Shown: piece by piece, positions 46,270-54,980 of the stretch | How positions within the stretch are numbered: position 1 is the first letter of the stretch | Layout: every line of letters begins with the position of its first letter | Origin: an uncultured Clostridium sp. | GTDB lineage: Bacteria; Bacillota; Clostridia; TANB77; CAG-508 | NCBI GenBank assembly: GCA_948465565.1 | Contig: CAOJXR010000001.1 | Span: forward strand, 434,001-498,000 | Direction of reading: 5' to 3' | Length of the DNA stretch: 64,000 nucleotides | The notes under the pieces: generated by a model | Seen by the model: the letters and a program-made list of their open reading frames with translations, nothing else | Told to the model about the DNA's origin: nothing | The model's database searches: none | Made by a program: the position numbers and the translations under genes

Positions 46270-47364
46270 TATACATATTCCCTTCTGATTTTACTATTAA
46301 CTAAAATAGGCGAAATCTCTAAAAAAGCTATATCCCCTAGATTGACATCCCCATCAGTAACATCAATCGCAATATGATTCATTCCTACCTTACCTAATAC
46401 TGTATATCTTTTTCCATTTATTACAGCACAAATTCTATCATTTTTAAAAAAGCTTACCAAACTATTCTTTAAAATTCTAACTTTATCAATGAATTTAAAT
46501 GTATCATTTTTTACTCCAACATTAAATCCATCTGCATATCCGTACTGGAACAATTGCCAAAACAGTTGATTTTTTAGTTATTTCAGAATTAGAATATCCT
46601 ACTGGTACACCTTTTTCTAATTTCTTAATTTCTACTACATTAGATTTTAACATACCAATTTTTTTAAGTCCAATATTATTTTTAACAGAAATTCTCCCCA
46701 AAAAAGCTGAACCAATTCTTACAGCATCCATAAACATATCATCATATTTTAAAAACGCTGATGAATTGCATATATGATACATAGGTATATTTATATTGTT
46801 ATCCTCTAAATAACTTTTTATTTCTAAAAATCTCTTATACTGTAATCGTGTATAATCTTCTTTTTCAAAATAAGCAGAAGAAAAATGCGAAAAAATTCCA
46901 TCTACTAGAATACTTGTACAACTTTGAATGCTATTTAAGATTTCATTTTTCTCTGTATATAAAAAACCATATCTAGAAAAACCTGTATCAATTTTCAGAT
47001 GTACGTAAGCTTTTTTGTTCATATTTTTTGCAATTTCATTTACCTTTTTAGCTGTGTCAATATTTCCAATAGTCACAACAACATCTTTATCAAGCAATAA
47101 TTGTATCTCTTCTTCTATAGATGTTGCCTCCAAACACAAAATCGTTGCATTCATTTTTTTATCAGCTAGTTCAATTGCCTCTTCCACAGAAGAAACAGCC
47201 AAATAATTTATACCATGCTCAAGTAAAATCTCTACAAAATTCTCTAAACCTAACCCATAGCCATTTCCTTTAACAACAGCTATAATTTTTCTATCTCCAG
47301 CTCTTTTCTGTAGCTTAACTATATTATTTTCTAAGTCTTTAGTTTTTATTTCTAATACTTTCAA
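46269..47364 (-). CDS. alr: Alanine racemase, split by +1 shift at a CGG codon
   Basis: As one protein 364 residues, the usual Alr length. It makes D-Ala for peptidoglycan with PLP: catalytic Lys in VVKGNGYGLG (about residue 33), the HLKIDTGFSRYGF block and GYADGFN near the C-terminal catalytic Tyr. Frame 0 runs from the TTG at 47364 to codon 275, an in-frame CGG (plus 46540-46542), and stops six codons later. Skipping its C restores IVPV-GYADGFNVG, the strongly conserved family motif, and continues to the stop at 46269. Alr is normally essential, so a dead copy would be surprising unless another alr exists. Confidence 0.88.
46540..46542 (-). other. In-frame CGG at the +1 frame change (alr)
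   Basis: Frame 0 is CCA GTA CGG ATA; the restored frame is GTA (C) GGA TAT, giving the family motif PVGYADG. This is the clearest of the four cases because the restored residues are nearly invariant in alanine racemases. Confidence 0.8.
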
Positions 47365-47378
47365 ACTAAATTCCTTTC

Positions 47379-48440
47379 TTATTTTTTACGTTCTCTTAAT
47401 CTTCTCTTTAAATCTCTCAAAGTTCTAAAAGCCTTTTCAGAAAACTTATATAATTTATTAGTTAATGGTTTAAATGGCAAATAAACTTCTCCAATAAACT
47501 CTGTAAATTCAGCTCCAAAACCTTTTTTAAATCTATATAATCCATATTGTGGATGACTCTCATCAACAACACCAGATACCCCACGAAAATCATAAACATC
47601 ACATTTATTTTGTATTGCCTGTTTAATCATTTCCCATTGCAATAAATAGTTTGGCATTAAATTTCTATGTGCATTACTACTAGCCCCATATAAGTACCAA
47701 GTCTTATTACCATACATTATAGGAATAATTCCAGATATAGGCTTGTCTTCATGATAAGCCATAAGTAATTTCATATGATTTGGAGCAAGTTCATCATACA
47801 TTTTCTCAAAATATTCAAGAGGACGAATAATAAAACCGTCTCTACTACCAGTTTCAATCATTATCTTATGAAAATCTTTTAAATCTTCACGTGTTCCCTC
47901 TTTAATAACAACACCCTTTTTAGTTGCTAAACGAATATTATATCTAGTTTTTTGATGACAATTAGCCAAAATCTCATCTTCTGTTTTACCTTTAATATCT
48001 AAACGAAAAACAAAACGTGGTTGTATTTCATCTTTAAAATCCTTAGCATCATCTTTAACTTTATATCCTATTTCTTCAACAATTCTTCTAAATTCAGCAT
48101 CTTCCTTCTTTATATCAGGCTCCATTCTATAAACAAATGCATTATACTTCTTTCCAAGTTCTTTTATCCCATCTGTCAATTGTTCCAAAACAGCCTTATC
48201 ATGAATATCACAAACAGGTCCACGAGAAGAATACATAATATTACCAAATATAGGCATCTTTCTAATAAGTACACATATTGAACCAATAATTTTATGATTC
48301 TCATCTTCAGCCAAAACAACCTCTTTTATCCAATTAGCTTTAACCTTTCCCCATTCCAAAGATTGTTGAAAATTACAACGTTCATGATTTTCTAAAAACT
48401 CAGTATATTCCTGTTCAGTTTCTTTTGTTACAAACCTCAT
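47379..48440 (-). CDS. FemX/FemAB peptidoglycan aminoacyltransferase
   Basis: A 353-residue protein with two GNAT-like halves, the Fem layout: CNFQQSLEWGKVKANW at the start, RTRYNIRLATKKGV in the middle, YLYGASSNAHRNLMPNYLLQWEMIKQAI and VYDFRGVSG near the end. It adds the first amino acid of the interpeptide bridge to lipid II using aminoacyl-tRNA. Placed next to alr, both serving wall synthesis. GAAAGGA precedes the ATG. Confidence 0.93.
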   Translation of the reverse strand: MRFVTKETEQEYTEFLENHERCNFQQSLEWGKVKANWIKEVVLAEDENHKIIGSICVLIRKMPIFGNIMYSSRGPVCDIHDKAVLEQLTDGIKELGKKYNAFVYRMEPDIKKEDAEFRRIVEEIGYKVKDDAKDFKDEIQPRFVFRLDIKGKTEDEILANCHQKTRYNIRLATKKGVVIKEGTREDLKDFHKIMIETGSRDGFIIRPLEYFEKMYDELAPNHMKLLMAYHEDKPISGIIPIMYGNKTWYLYGASSNAHRNLMPNYLLQWEMIKQAIQNKCDVYDFRGVSGVVDESHPQYGLYRFKKGFGAEFTEFIGEVYLPFKPLTNKLYKFSEKAFRTLRDLKRRLRERKK

Positions 48441-48463
48441 TTTATTTTATCCTTTCATACCCT

Positions 48464-49843
48464 CTATTTTTTCAATATCTCCATGCCAGTTTTAGAATCT
48501 TTTACTATATATCCCATCTCATTTAAAGCATCTCTAAGCTCATCAGACTTAGCCCACTCTTTATTCTCTCTAGCTATTTTTCTTTCCTCAACTATTTTTT
48601 TAACTTCATCAGGTAACTCTAATTCTTCTTTAGAATCTAACTTAAACCCTAGAACTTCATCAAACTTACGCAATAATTCTGCAAACTTAGTTGATTTAAC
48701 AGGATTTTTTGCAACTTCCCATACAACACTCATCGCTTGAGGCATATTCAAATCGTCATTTATAGCCTCTTCAAATTTAACCTCATATTCCTCAATAACA
48801 CTATCTGCCACATTTTCAGTTCCGTCAGCTTGTCTCTTGTAACTTTCTCTCAATCTTGTCAATGCTATTTTAGCAGCTTCTAATGAATCCCAAGTAAAGT
48901 TTAATTTATTTCTATAATGAGATGTAAAATTAAACATTCTATAATCCATAGCAGTAAATCCTTTTGCTTCTAAGTCACTTATAGTATAGACATTATTTAA
49001 ACTCTTAGACATCTTTCCACCATCAATAAGCAAGAATTCACAATGCATCCACCAATTTGCAGGTATTTGACCAGTACAACCTTTACTCTGAGCAATCTCA
49101 TTTTCATGATGAATTGGAATATGGTCAATTCCACCTGTATGTATATCAAAATGCTCTCCCAAATACTTTCTTCCCATTGCAGAACACTCAATATGCCACC
49201 CTGGATAACATTTTCCCCAGAAAGAATCCCATTTCATAATATGATTTTCAGGCGCTTTAATCCACAAAGCAAAATCTGTAACATTCCTTTTTTCTGTATC
49301 AAATTCCACTCTAGCCCCAGCTTTTTGCTCATCAATATTTATATTAGATAAAACACCATATTTATCAAGTTTTGATGTATCAAAATATATAGTATCCTTA
49401 GTTTCATATGCATATCCATTTTCCATAATCTTTAAGACATACTCTTCCATTTCTTTTATATGGTCAGTAGCCTTACATATTACTTCTGGTTTATTAATAT
49501 TTAATTTATCTAAATCAATCATAAACTTTTCAGTATAAAATTTAGCTATCTCATATGGATCTTTATTTTCACGTTTAGCAGCCTTAGCCATCTTGTCCTC
49601 ACCTTCATCAGCATCAGACTCTAAATGACCTACATCAGTTATATTCATTGCATGTAATAATTCATATCCATTATATTTCAATACTCTTCTTAAATTATCC
49701 ATAAATAAATAAGCACGTAAATTTCCTATATGAGCATAATAATAGACTGTTGGACCACAACTATACATTCTAACTCTATTCCCATCAATAGCTTTAAATG
49801 GCTCTTTTTTCCTAGATAACGTATTATATAGTTTTAATTCCAT
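48464..49843 (-). CDS. cysS: Cysteinyl-tRNA synthetase
   Basis: A 459-residue CysRS. Zinc-binding SCGPTVYYYAHIGN with HIGN as HIGH motif, GWHIECSAMG and KMSKSLNN are all present. It begins MELKLYNTLSRKKEPF at 49843; the ORF could be extended seven codons upstream, but the family starts here. No T-box is seen in the short gap to the PBP gene. Confidence 0.96.
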   Translation of the reverse strand: MELKLYNTLSRKKEPFKAIDGNRVRMYSCGPTVYYYAHIGNLRAYLFMDNLRRVLKYNGYELLHAMNITDVGHLESDADEGEDKMAKAAKRENKDPYEIAKFYTEKFMIDLDKLNINKPEVICKATDHIKEMEEYVLKIMENGYAYETKDTIYFDTSKLDKYGVLSNINIDEQKAGARVEFDTEKRNVTDFALWIKAPENHIMKWDSFWGKCYPGWHIECSAMGRKYLGEHFDIHTGGIDHIPIHHENEIAQSKGCTGQIPANWWMHCEFLLIDGGKMSKSLNNVYTISDLEAKGFTAMDYRMFNFTSHYRNKLNFTWDSLEAAKIALTRLRESYKRQADGTENVADSVIEEYEVKFEEAINDDLNMPQAMSVVWEVAKNPVKSTKFAELLRKFDEVLGFKLDSKEELELPDEVKKIVEERKIARENKEWAKSDELRDALNEMGYIVKDSKTGMEILKK

Positions 49844-49911
49844 AATAAATTCCAAGGATAACAAGACATAGTAGTAGCCTTGCTATCCATTTTTCCCTTT
49901 CTTAAAATATA

Positions 49912-52569
49912 TTACTCCTCTGGTTTTGGCGACCCACTTGGTATAGGTGACGTTGAAGGACTTGGAGACGTTGTACTAGTTGGTTTTGGACTAGTTGTTT
50001 CTGTAGGTTTTGGTGATGTCGTACCTGTTGGTGTTGGACTAGTTGTACCAGTTGGCTTAGGTGAAGTCGTCTCTGTTGGCTTTGGGCTAGTCGTTTCTGT
50101 AGGTTTTGGTGATGTAGTCTCTGTTGGTGTTGGCTCTGGTGACTCTTCAGGCTTAGTATGAACATTACAATACTCTGTTGGTCTTTCTTCATCATTTTCA
50201 AACATTTTCTCTACAACATTAGGACATCCACCTTCAACAGCTAATAATCCTGTCTCTTCACAAATCTTTATTTTTTCTATATTATGTTCTGCACTACAAC
50301 GAGTAGTCGGTATTTTAGACCTTACAAACAATCCAGTTACTGTTGGACAACCAGCACCTGGCAATCTATTTGACCTTGAACAAACAGTTGCAGTAACCAC
50401 ATCATCAGGTCTTACAAATCTTGTTGGAGTTAAGCCGCTATGAATTCTTCTCATAACATTAGAACATATTTGTGTAGCTGGGCTAAGACCACTTATATTA
50501 GTATTATTTTGGTCAAAACCATACCAGCAAACAGCAGTATAATATGTTGTAAATTCTCCTAACCATCTATCTTTATCTCCATCTGAAGAACCTGTTTTAG
50601 CACAAATATCAAAGCCACTCATTCCATTAGCACATAATGTAGCTGTTCCACCAGATTTAACTGGCTCAGTCAATATACTCTTTACTATATATGTTTCAGA
50701 TGCACCAAAAACTCTCTCAGTTTTTTGATGTGGTTCAAGAACAACATTTCCATCACGATCAACTACTTTTGTATAGAAAGTAGGTTCAATATATGTTCCA
50801 TCATTAGCTAAAGTAGCATATGCTCCCGCAATTTTTAATGGTGAGTATTCTTTAGCACCAAGTGCCAATGAATATGATTTATCTGTAAATTTTTCCAAGC
50901 CGTCTAGTCCCATTTTATTTAAATATTCTACTGATTTTAATACCCCTATATCTCTAATAATTTTAATAGGTACAATATTTCCAGATACCCTTATCGCATC
51001 TCTAACAGTCTCAAATTTATTATGAAAACCATTATAATGATTTTTAACAGAACTTCCATACCAATCAATAGGTTCATCCTTATACATAGATTCAGGATTT
51101 ATAACATTCTCTTGAATTCCAGGTGCTACAACAGATAATGGCTTCATTGCAGAACCAACTTGTCTTGCAGAATAAATTCTATTCAAATCTCCATTTTTAG
51201 TTTTAGTGCCAAGTCTTCCAGCACATCCAACCACATAACCAGTCTTATGATCTATAACAACAATTGCAGCTTGACTAGTATCACCTGTTGCACGGTCAGT
51301 TCTAACATAACTTGGGTCAGCCATAACCTCTTCAATAGCAGTTTGAACTTTGCTTGATTGAGTTGTATAAATCTTATATCCTCCACCATATATAAGATTT
51401 TCAGCCACAGTTCTTTCCATGCCTTTTTCTTCCATCAATTGCTTAATAACTTGTTCAATCGCAGCCTCTGTATGATCACTATAAACTGTTCCAGTTGCCA
51501 AAACACCACGTTCAAAAGTTAACCCTCCATCCACTTTTGCAACAGCAGTATTATATTCCTCTTGACTTACATAATTTAATTCAAGCATTTTTTTCAAAAC
51601 AACTTTAGTTCTATCTCTGCCTCTCTCAATACGTTTTGCTATTTGCTCCTCTGTTCCATTATATGGATTATAAGAATTTGGTGTATGGTTAATACCTGCT
51701 AAGAATGCACACTCTGCTAAATCTAAATCTGAAACATTTTTATTAAAATAATATTTTGCACCTAAAGCAACACCATGGATACTTTCTCCACCAACAAATA
51801 TATCATTCAAATACAATTCCAAAATATTATCTTTTGAAATTTCTTTTTCAATTTGTATAGCTCTAGCCATTTCCTTGACTTTTCTAAGAGCTGAATCCTC
51901 ATCTTCTTTAGTTATATTTTTTATAAGCTGTTGAGTAATTGTACTACCACCAAAAGAAGAATTACCTCTATTAAGCAAATATGTTATAGTCGCTGCACCA
52001 GTTCTTTTTATATCAACACCTGAGTGGTCGTAAAATCTCTCATCCTCTATTGCTACATACGCTTTTGGTAACAACTTAGGCATATCATTCAAACTAACAA
52101 GTTGTCTTTGTTCAGTTCCACTAGTCTCGCCAAGAAAATTTCCATCAATATCATAAATTTCAGTATTTATATAAGGGATAACTAAATCAGCTTTAGTCAT
52201 TTTAAAATCATCGCCAAAAAATCCAAAGAAAATACCAGCAATAATTCCAGCTGCAATCAATCCAGCTAAAATACCCAATATAACAAGAGCAATCAAAATT
52301 TTCTTTATAATATTCCAAGCTTTGCTCTTTTTCTTCTTATTCGATTTCTTAGATGTGCCATTTTTAGCCACCTTAGTTTTTTTATTTAAATCTTCTTCAG
52401 AAATATTATATCTCTTAGTTTCATCAGAAACAGTATTAATTCTTCTAGTCTCTGAATTACTTCCATCTACACTACTCTTTTTAGAAGTCGATACTTTTGT
52501 GGTTCTTCTATTTCTAGATGTGGAATTAGATGTTCCTCTTTTTCCATTTTTGTCACCTTTTTTCTCCAT
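49912..52569 (-). CDS. Class A penicillin-binding protein (PBP1A type)
   Basis: An 885-residue bifunctional wall synthase. It has a basic Ser/Thr/Lys cytoplasmic tail, a transmembrane helix (about 92-118), a GT51 transglycosylase (EDERFYDHSGVD, GGSTITQQL, KVKEMARAIQIE) and a transpeptidase with SAMK, SGN and KTGSSDGDKDRW. The C-terminus is a low-complexity tail of seven imperfect 8-residue TTSPKPTE-like repeats, encoded by 24-base units at about 49,940-50,130. Tail length may vary between strains. Confidence 0.94.
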   Translation of the reverse strand: MEKKGDKNGKRGTSNSTSRNRRTTKVSTSKKSSVDGSNSETRRINTVSDETKRYNISEEDLNKKTKVAKNGTSKKSNKKKKSKAWNIIKKILIALVILGILAGLIAAGIIAGIFFGFFGDDFKMTKADLVIPYINTEIYDIDGNFLGETSGTEQRQLVSLNDMPKLLPKAYVAIEDERFYDHSGVDIKRTGAATITYLLNRGNSSFGGSTITQQLIKNITKEDEDSALRKVKEMARAIQIEKEISKDNILELYLNDIFVGGESIHGVALGAKYYFNKNVSDLDLAECAFLAGINHTPNSYNPYNGTEEQIAKRIERGRDRTKVVLKKMLELNYVSQEEYNTAVAKVDGGLTFERGVLATGTVYSDHTEAAIEQVIKQLMEEKGMERTVAENLIYGGGYKIYTTQSSKVQTAIEEVMADPSYVRTDRATGDTSQAAIVVIDHKTGYVVGCAGRLGTKTKNGDLNRIYSARQVGSAMKPLSVVAPGIQENVINPESMYKDEPIDWYGSSVKNHYNGFHNKFETVRDAIRVSGNIVPIKIIRDIGVLKSVEYLNKMGLDGLEKFTDKSYSLALGAKEYSPLKIAGAYATLANDGTYIEPTFYTKVVDRDGNVVLEPHQKTERVFGASETYIVKSILTEPVKSGGTATLCANGMSGFDICAKTGSSDGDKDRWLGEFTTYYTAVCWYGFDQNNTNISGLSPATQICSNVMRRIHSGLTPTRFVRPDDVVTATVCSRSNRLPGAGCPTVTGLFVRSKIPTTRCSAEHNIEKIKICEETGLLAVEGGCPNVVEKMFENDEERPTEYCNVHTKPEESPEPTPTETTSPKPTETTSPKPTETTSPKPTGTTSPTPTGTTSPKPTETTSPKPTSTTSPSPSTSPIPSGSPKPEE

Positions 52570-52655
52570 ATTCTCCTCCTTCTATTAAATCACAGATATT
52601 ATATTACAAAAAAACATAAAGATAAAGCTTTTTATAAAAAAATCCTCTCGCATCA

Positions 52656-54581
52656 TCAAGCTAAAGAAAAATCAATTTCGCGAGCCTCCTTACTAGCCCT
52701 CATAACCTTAATCCTAATACTATCGCCAATTCTATAAATCTTATTAGTTTTCTCCCCTATCAAAGTTCTATTTGCTTCATTGTAAATAAAATATTCGTCA
52801 CCAAGTTGTTCAAATCTAACTAGTCCTTCTATTGTATTCTCTAATTGAACAAAAATTCCAAAGTTAGTAACCGAAGAAATAATACCATCATATTTTTCGC
52901 CAATTTTACCTTCCATAAATTCAGCCATCTTCATACTTTCAGCCTCTCTCTCAGCCTTTGTAGCAACTTTTTCTCTCTCTGATGAATTTTTAGCATACTT
53001 AGGCGCCTTTTCAGCAAAACGCTGTTTTTGCTTTTCACTACTTGAAAAATATTCTGAAATAACTCTGTGTATAAATAAATCTGGATATCTTCTAATAGGA
53101 GAAGTAAAGTGGCAATAATATTTACCCGCAATACCAAAATGTCCTAAGTTCTCACTATCATATTTAGCAACTTTAAGCGTTCTCAAAATCAAATTTGATA
53201 CAACCTTTTCCTCTGGTTTCCCTTTAACTTCCTCCAAAACCTTAGAAAAAGCGGACGGATGAACCATATCTTGACTAATATGAATTTTATACCCCAAATT
53301 AAACAAAAATTTATTCAATTCTTTCACTTTATCAATATCAGGTTCTTCATGCACTCTATAAATAAATGGAACTTCAAGCCAATAAAATCTCTCCGCAACA
53401 GTCTCATTAGCAATAAGCATAAATTGTTCAATAATTTCATTTGCAAATGTTGTTTCATATTTCTTAACATCAATACACTTACCTGTAACATTATCTAAGA
53501 CAATCTTACTTTCTGGAATATCCAAGTTCAAATATCCATTTGCCATTCTCTTATTTTTAAGTATCTGAGCCAATTCTTCCATAAGTTTAAAATCATTAAT
53601 ATATTTCTCATACTTCTTTAAAACTTCTTCATCTGTTCCATCGATAATCTTCTGAACATCTGTATATGTCATTCTTTCAGCCACTCTCACAACTGATTTA
53701 TAAACATCAGAATCTACAACACGCCCATCAGAATCAATCTCCATTGAAACAGATAATGCATACCTGTCTTGCCCTGCATTTAAGCTACAAAGCCCATTTG
53801 AAAGTTCACGTGGAAGCATAGGAATAACTCTACCTAGCATATAAACACTTGTCCCTCTAATTCGTGCCTCTCTATCAAGTTGCGTTCTATCTTTAACATA
53901 ATGGCTAACATCTGCAATATGAACATCTAAAACATAATTACCATTACTGTTTTTATTAACGCAAACTGCATCATCCAAATCCTTTGCATCTTCTCCATCA
54001 ATAGTAAAAATAGTCCTATCACGCAAATCTCTTCTATTTTTCATATCCTTCAAATCAATAGTATCACCAAACTTTTTAGCCTCAGCCACAACATCCCCTG
54101 GAAACCTAGCAGGAAGCTTGTACTCCTTAATAATACTCATCATATCAACACCAGCTTGATTGATATTTCCAATTACTTCAATAACTTCTCCCTCTGCCTT
54201 ACGCCCCTTTTCAGGATATTTTGTTATTCTTACAACAACCTTATGCTTATCTCTTGCTTTACCAAAATTCTTTTTGGAAATAAAAATATCACTTCCAAAA
54301 CGTTTATCATCAGGCACAACAAAACCAAAACTCTTAGATTTTTGAAAAGTTCCAACCAATGTATCTTTTCCTCTTCTAACAATCTTAGCTATCTTGCCCT
54401 CTTTACTTTTATTTTTTTCTGAATCTTTCACAATCTCCACTTCAACAACATCTTCATTCAAAGCACCATTAACATTTTTAGCCGCAATAAAAATATCTTT
54501 TTCAAGCTCCTCATTTTCAGGTTTCACAAAACCAAAACCCTTTTCATGAGCTATAAAAGTTCCAATTATCTTTTCTTCCAT
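52656..54581 (-). CDS. rnr: Ribonuclease R
   Basis: A 641-residue 3'-5' exoribonuclease of the RNB family. Two cold-shock-like domains at the N-terminus, the RNB catalytic block (DGEDAKDLDDAVCV, the acidic metal site) and a C-terminal S1 domain are present. It degrades structured RNA and acts with tmRNA. AGAGGAGAG before the ATG at 54581 sets the start. Next to secG, the frequent secG-rnr arrangement. Confidence 0.95.
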   Translation of the reverse strand: MEEKIIGTFIAHEKGFGFVKPENEELEKDIFIAAKNVNGALNEDVVEVEIVKDSEKNKSKEGKIAKIVRRGKDTLVGTFQKSKSFGFVVPDDKRFGSDIFISKKNFGKARDKHKVVVRITKYPEKGRKAEGEVIEVIGNINQAGVDMMSIIKEYKLPARFPGDVVAEAKKFGDTIDLKDMKNRRDLRDRTIFTIDGEDAKDLDDAVCVNKNSNGNYVLDVHIADVSHYVKDRTQLDREARIRGTSVYMLGRVIPMLPRELSNGLCSLNAGQDRYALSVSMEIDSDGRVVDSDVYKSVVRVAERMTYTDVQKIIDGTDEEVLKKYEKYINDFKLMEELAQILKNKRMANGYLNLDIPESKIVLDNVTGKCIDVKKYETTFANEIIEQFMLIANETVAERFYWLEVPFIYRVHEEPDIDKVKELNKFLFNLGYKIHISQDMVHPSAFSKVLEEVKGKPEEKVVSNLILRTLKVAKYDSENLGHFGIAGKYYCHFTSPIRRYPDLFIHRVISEYFSSSEKQKQRFAEKAPKYAKNSSEREKVATKAEREAESMKMAEFMEGKIGEKYDGIISSVTNFGIFVQLENTIEGLVRFEQLGDEYFIYNEANRTLIGEKTNKIYRIGDSIRIKVMRASKEAREIDFSLA

Positions 54582-54644
54582 TCTCTCTCCTCTACCAAAA
54601 AAGGGCAACGCAAAAAGCATCGCCCCCATAATATTTTCTTAATA

Positions 54645-54893
54645 TTATCTCATGTTCAATATTGTAAGAACTATAGTTAAAACAATAAACACAACTGAGA
54701 AAAGAATAGTTAAATTTTTCAATCTTCCTTCTCTAGTTCTTCCCTTATTTTTCTCATAGAAATTACTTCCTGATGAACCAACTATAGTCTCTGAAGCTCC
54801 ACCTTTTTCACTTTTTTGTAAAAGTACTAATACAATTATAATTATACAACATAGCACATATACTATTGTCAATATATTTGTCAATAAATCCAT
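54645..54893 (-). CDS. secG: Preprotein translocase subunit SecG
   Basis: An 82-residue protein with two hydrophobic helices around the conserved loop LQKSEKGGASETIVGSSGSNFYEKNKGRTREGRL. It supports the SecYEG translocation channel. Followed on the minus strand by rnr. Confidence 0.95.
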   Translation of the reverse strand: MDLLTNILTIVYVLCCIIIIVLVLLQKSEKGGASETIVGSSGSNFYEKNKGRTREGRLKNLTILFSVVFIVLTIVLTILNMR

Positions 54894-54980
54894 TATTTAT
54901 TCCTCCACATTTCATATCTTTATAACAATAAAGATTGTATCATATCCATTTTACAAATGTAAATACTTTTATACACTTTT

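Noticed and set aside
46530..46550. prfB-like P-site slippage as the shift mechanism
   Set aside because: The P-site codons at the four sites (AGT, GTG, GTA, GAA) do not re-pair well after a +1 move, and no shared upstream SD-like element is present at all four.
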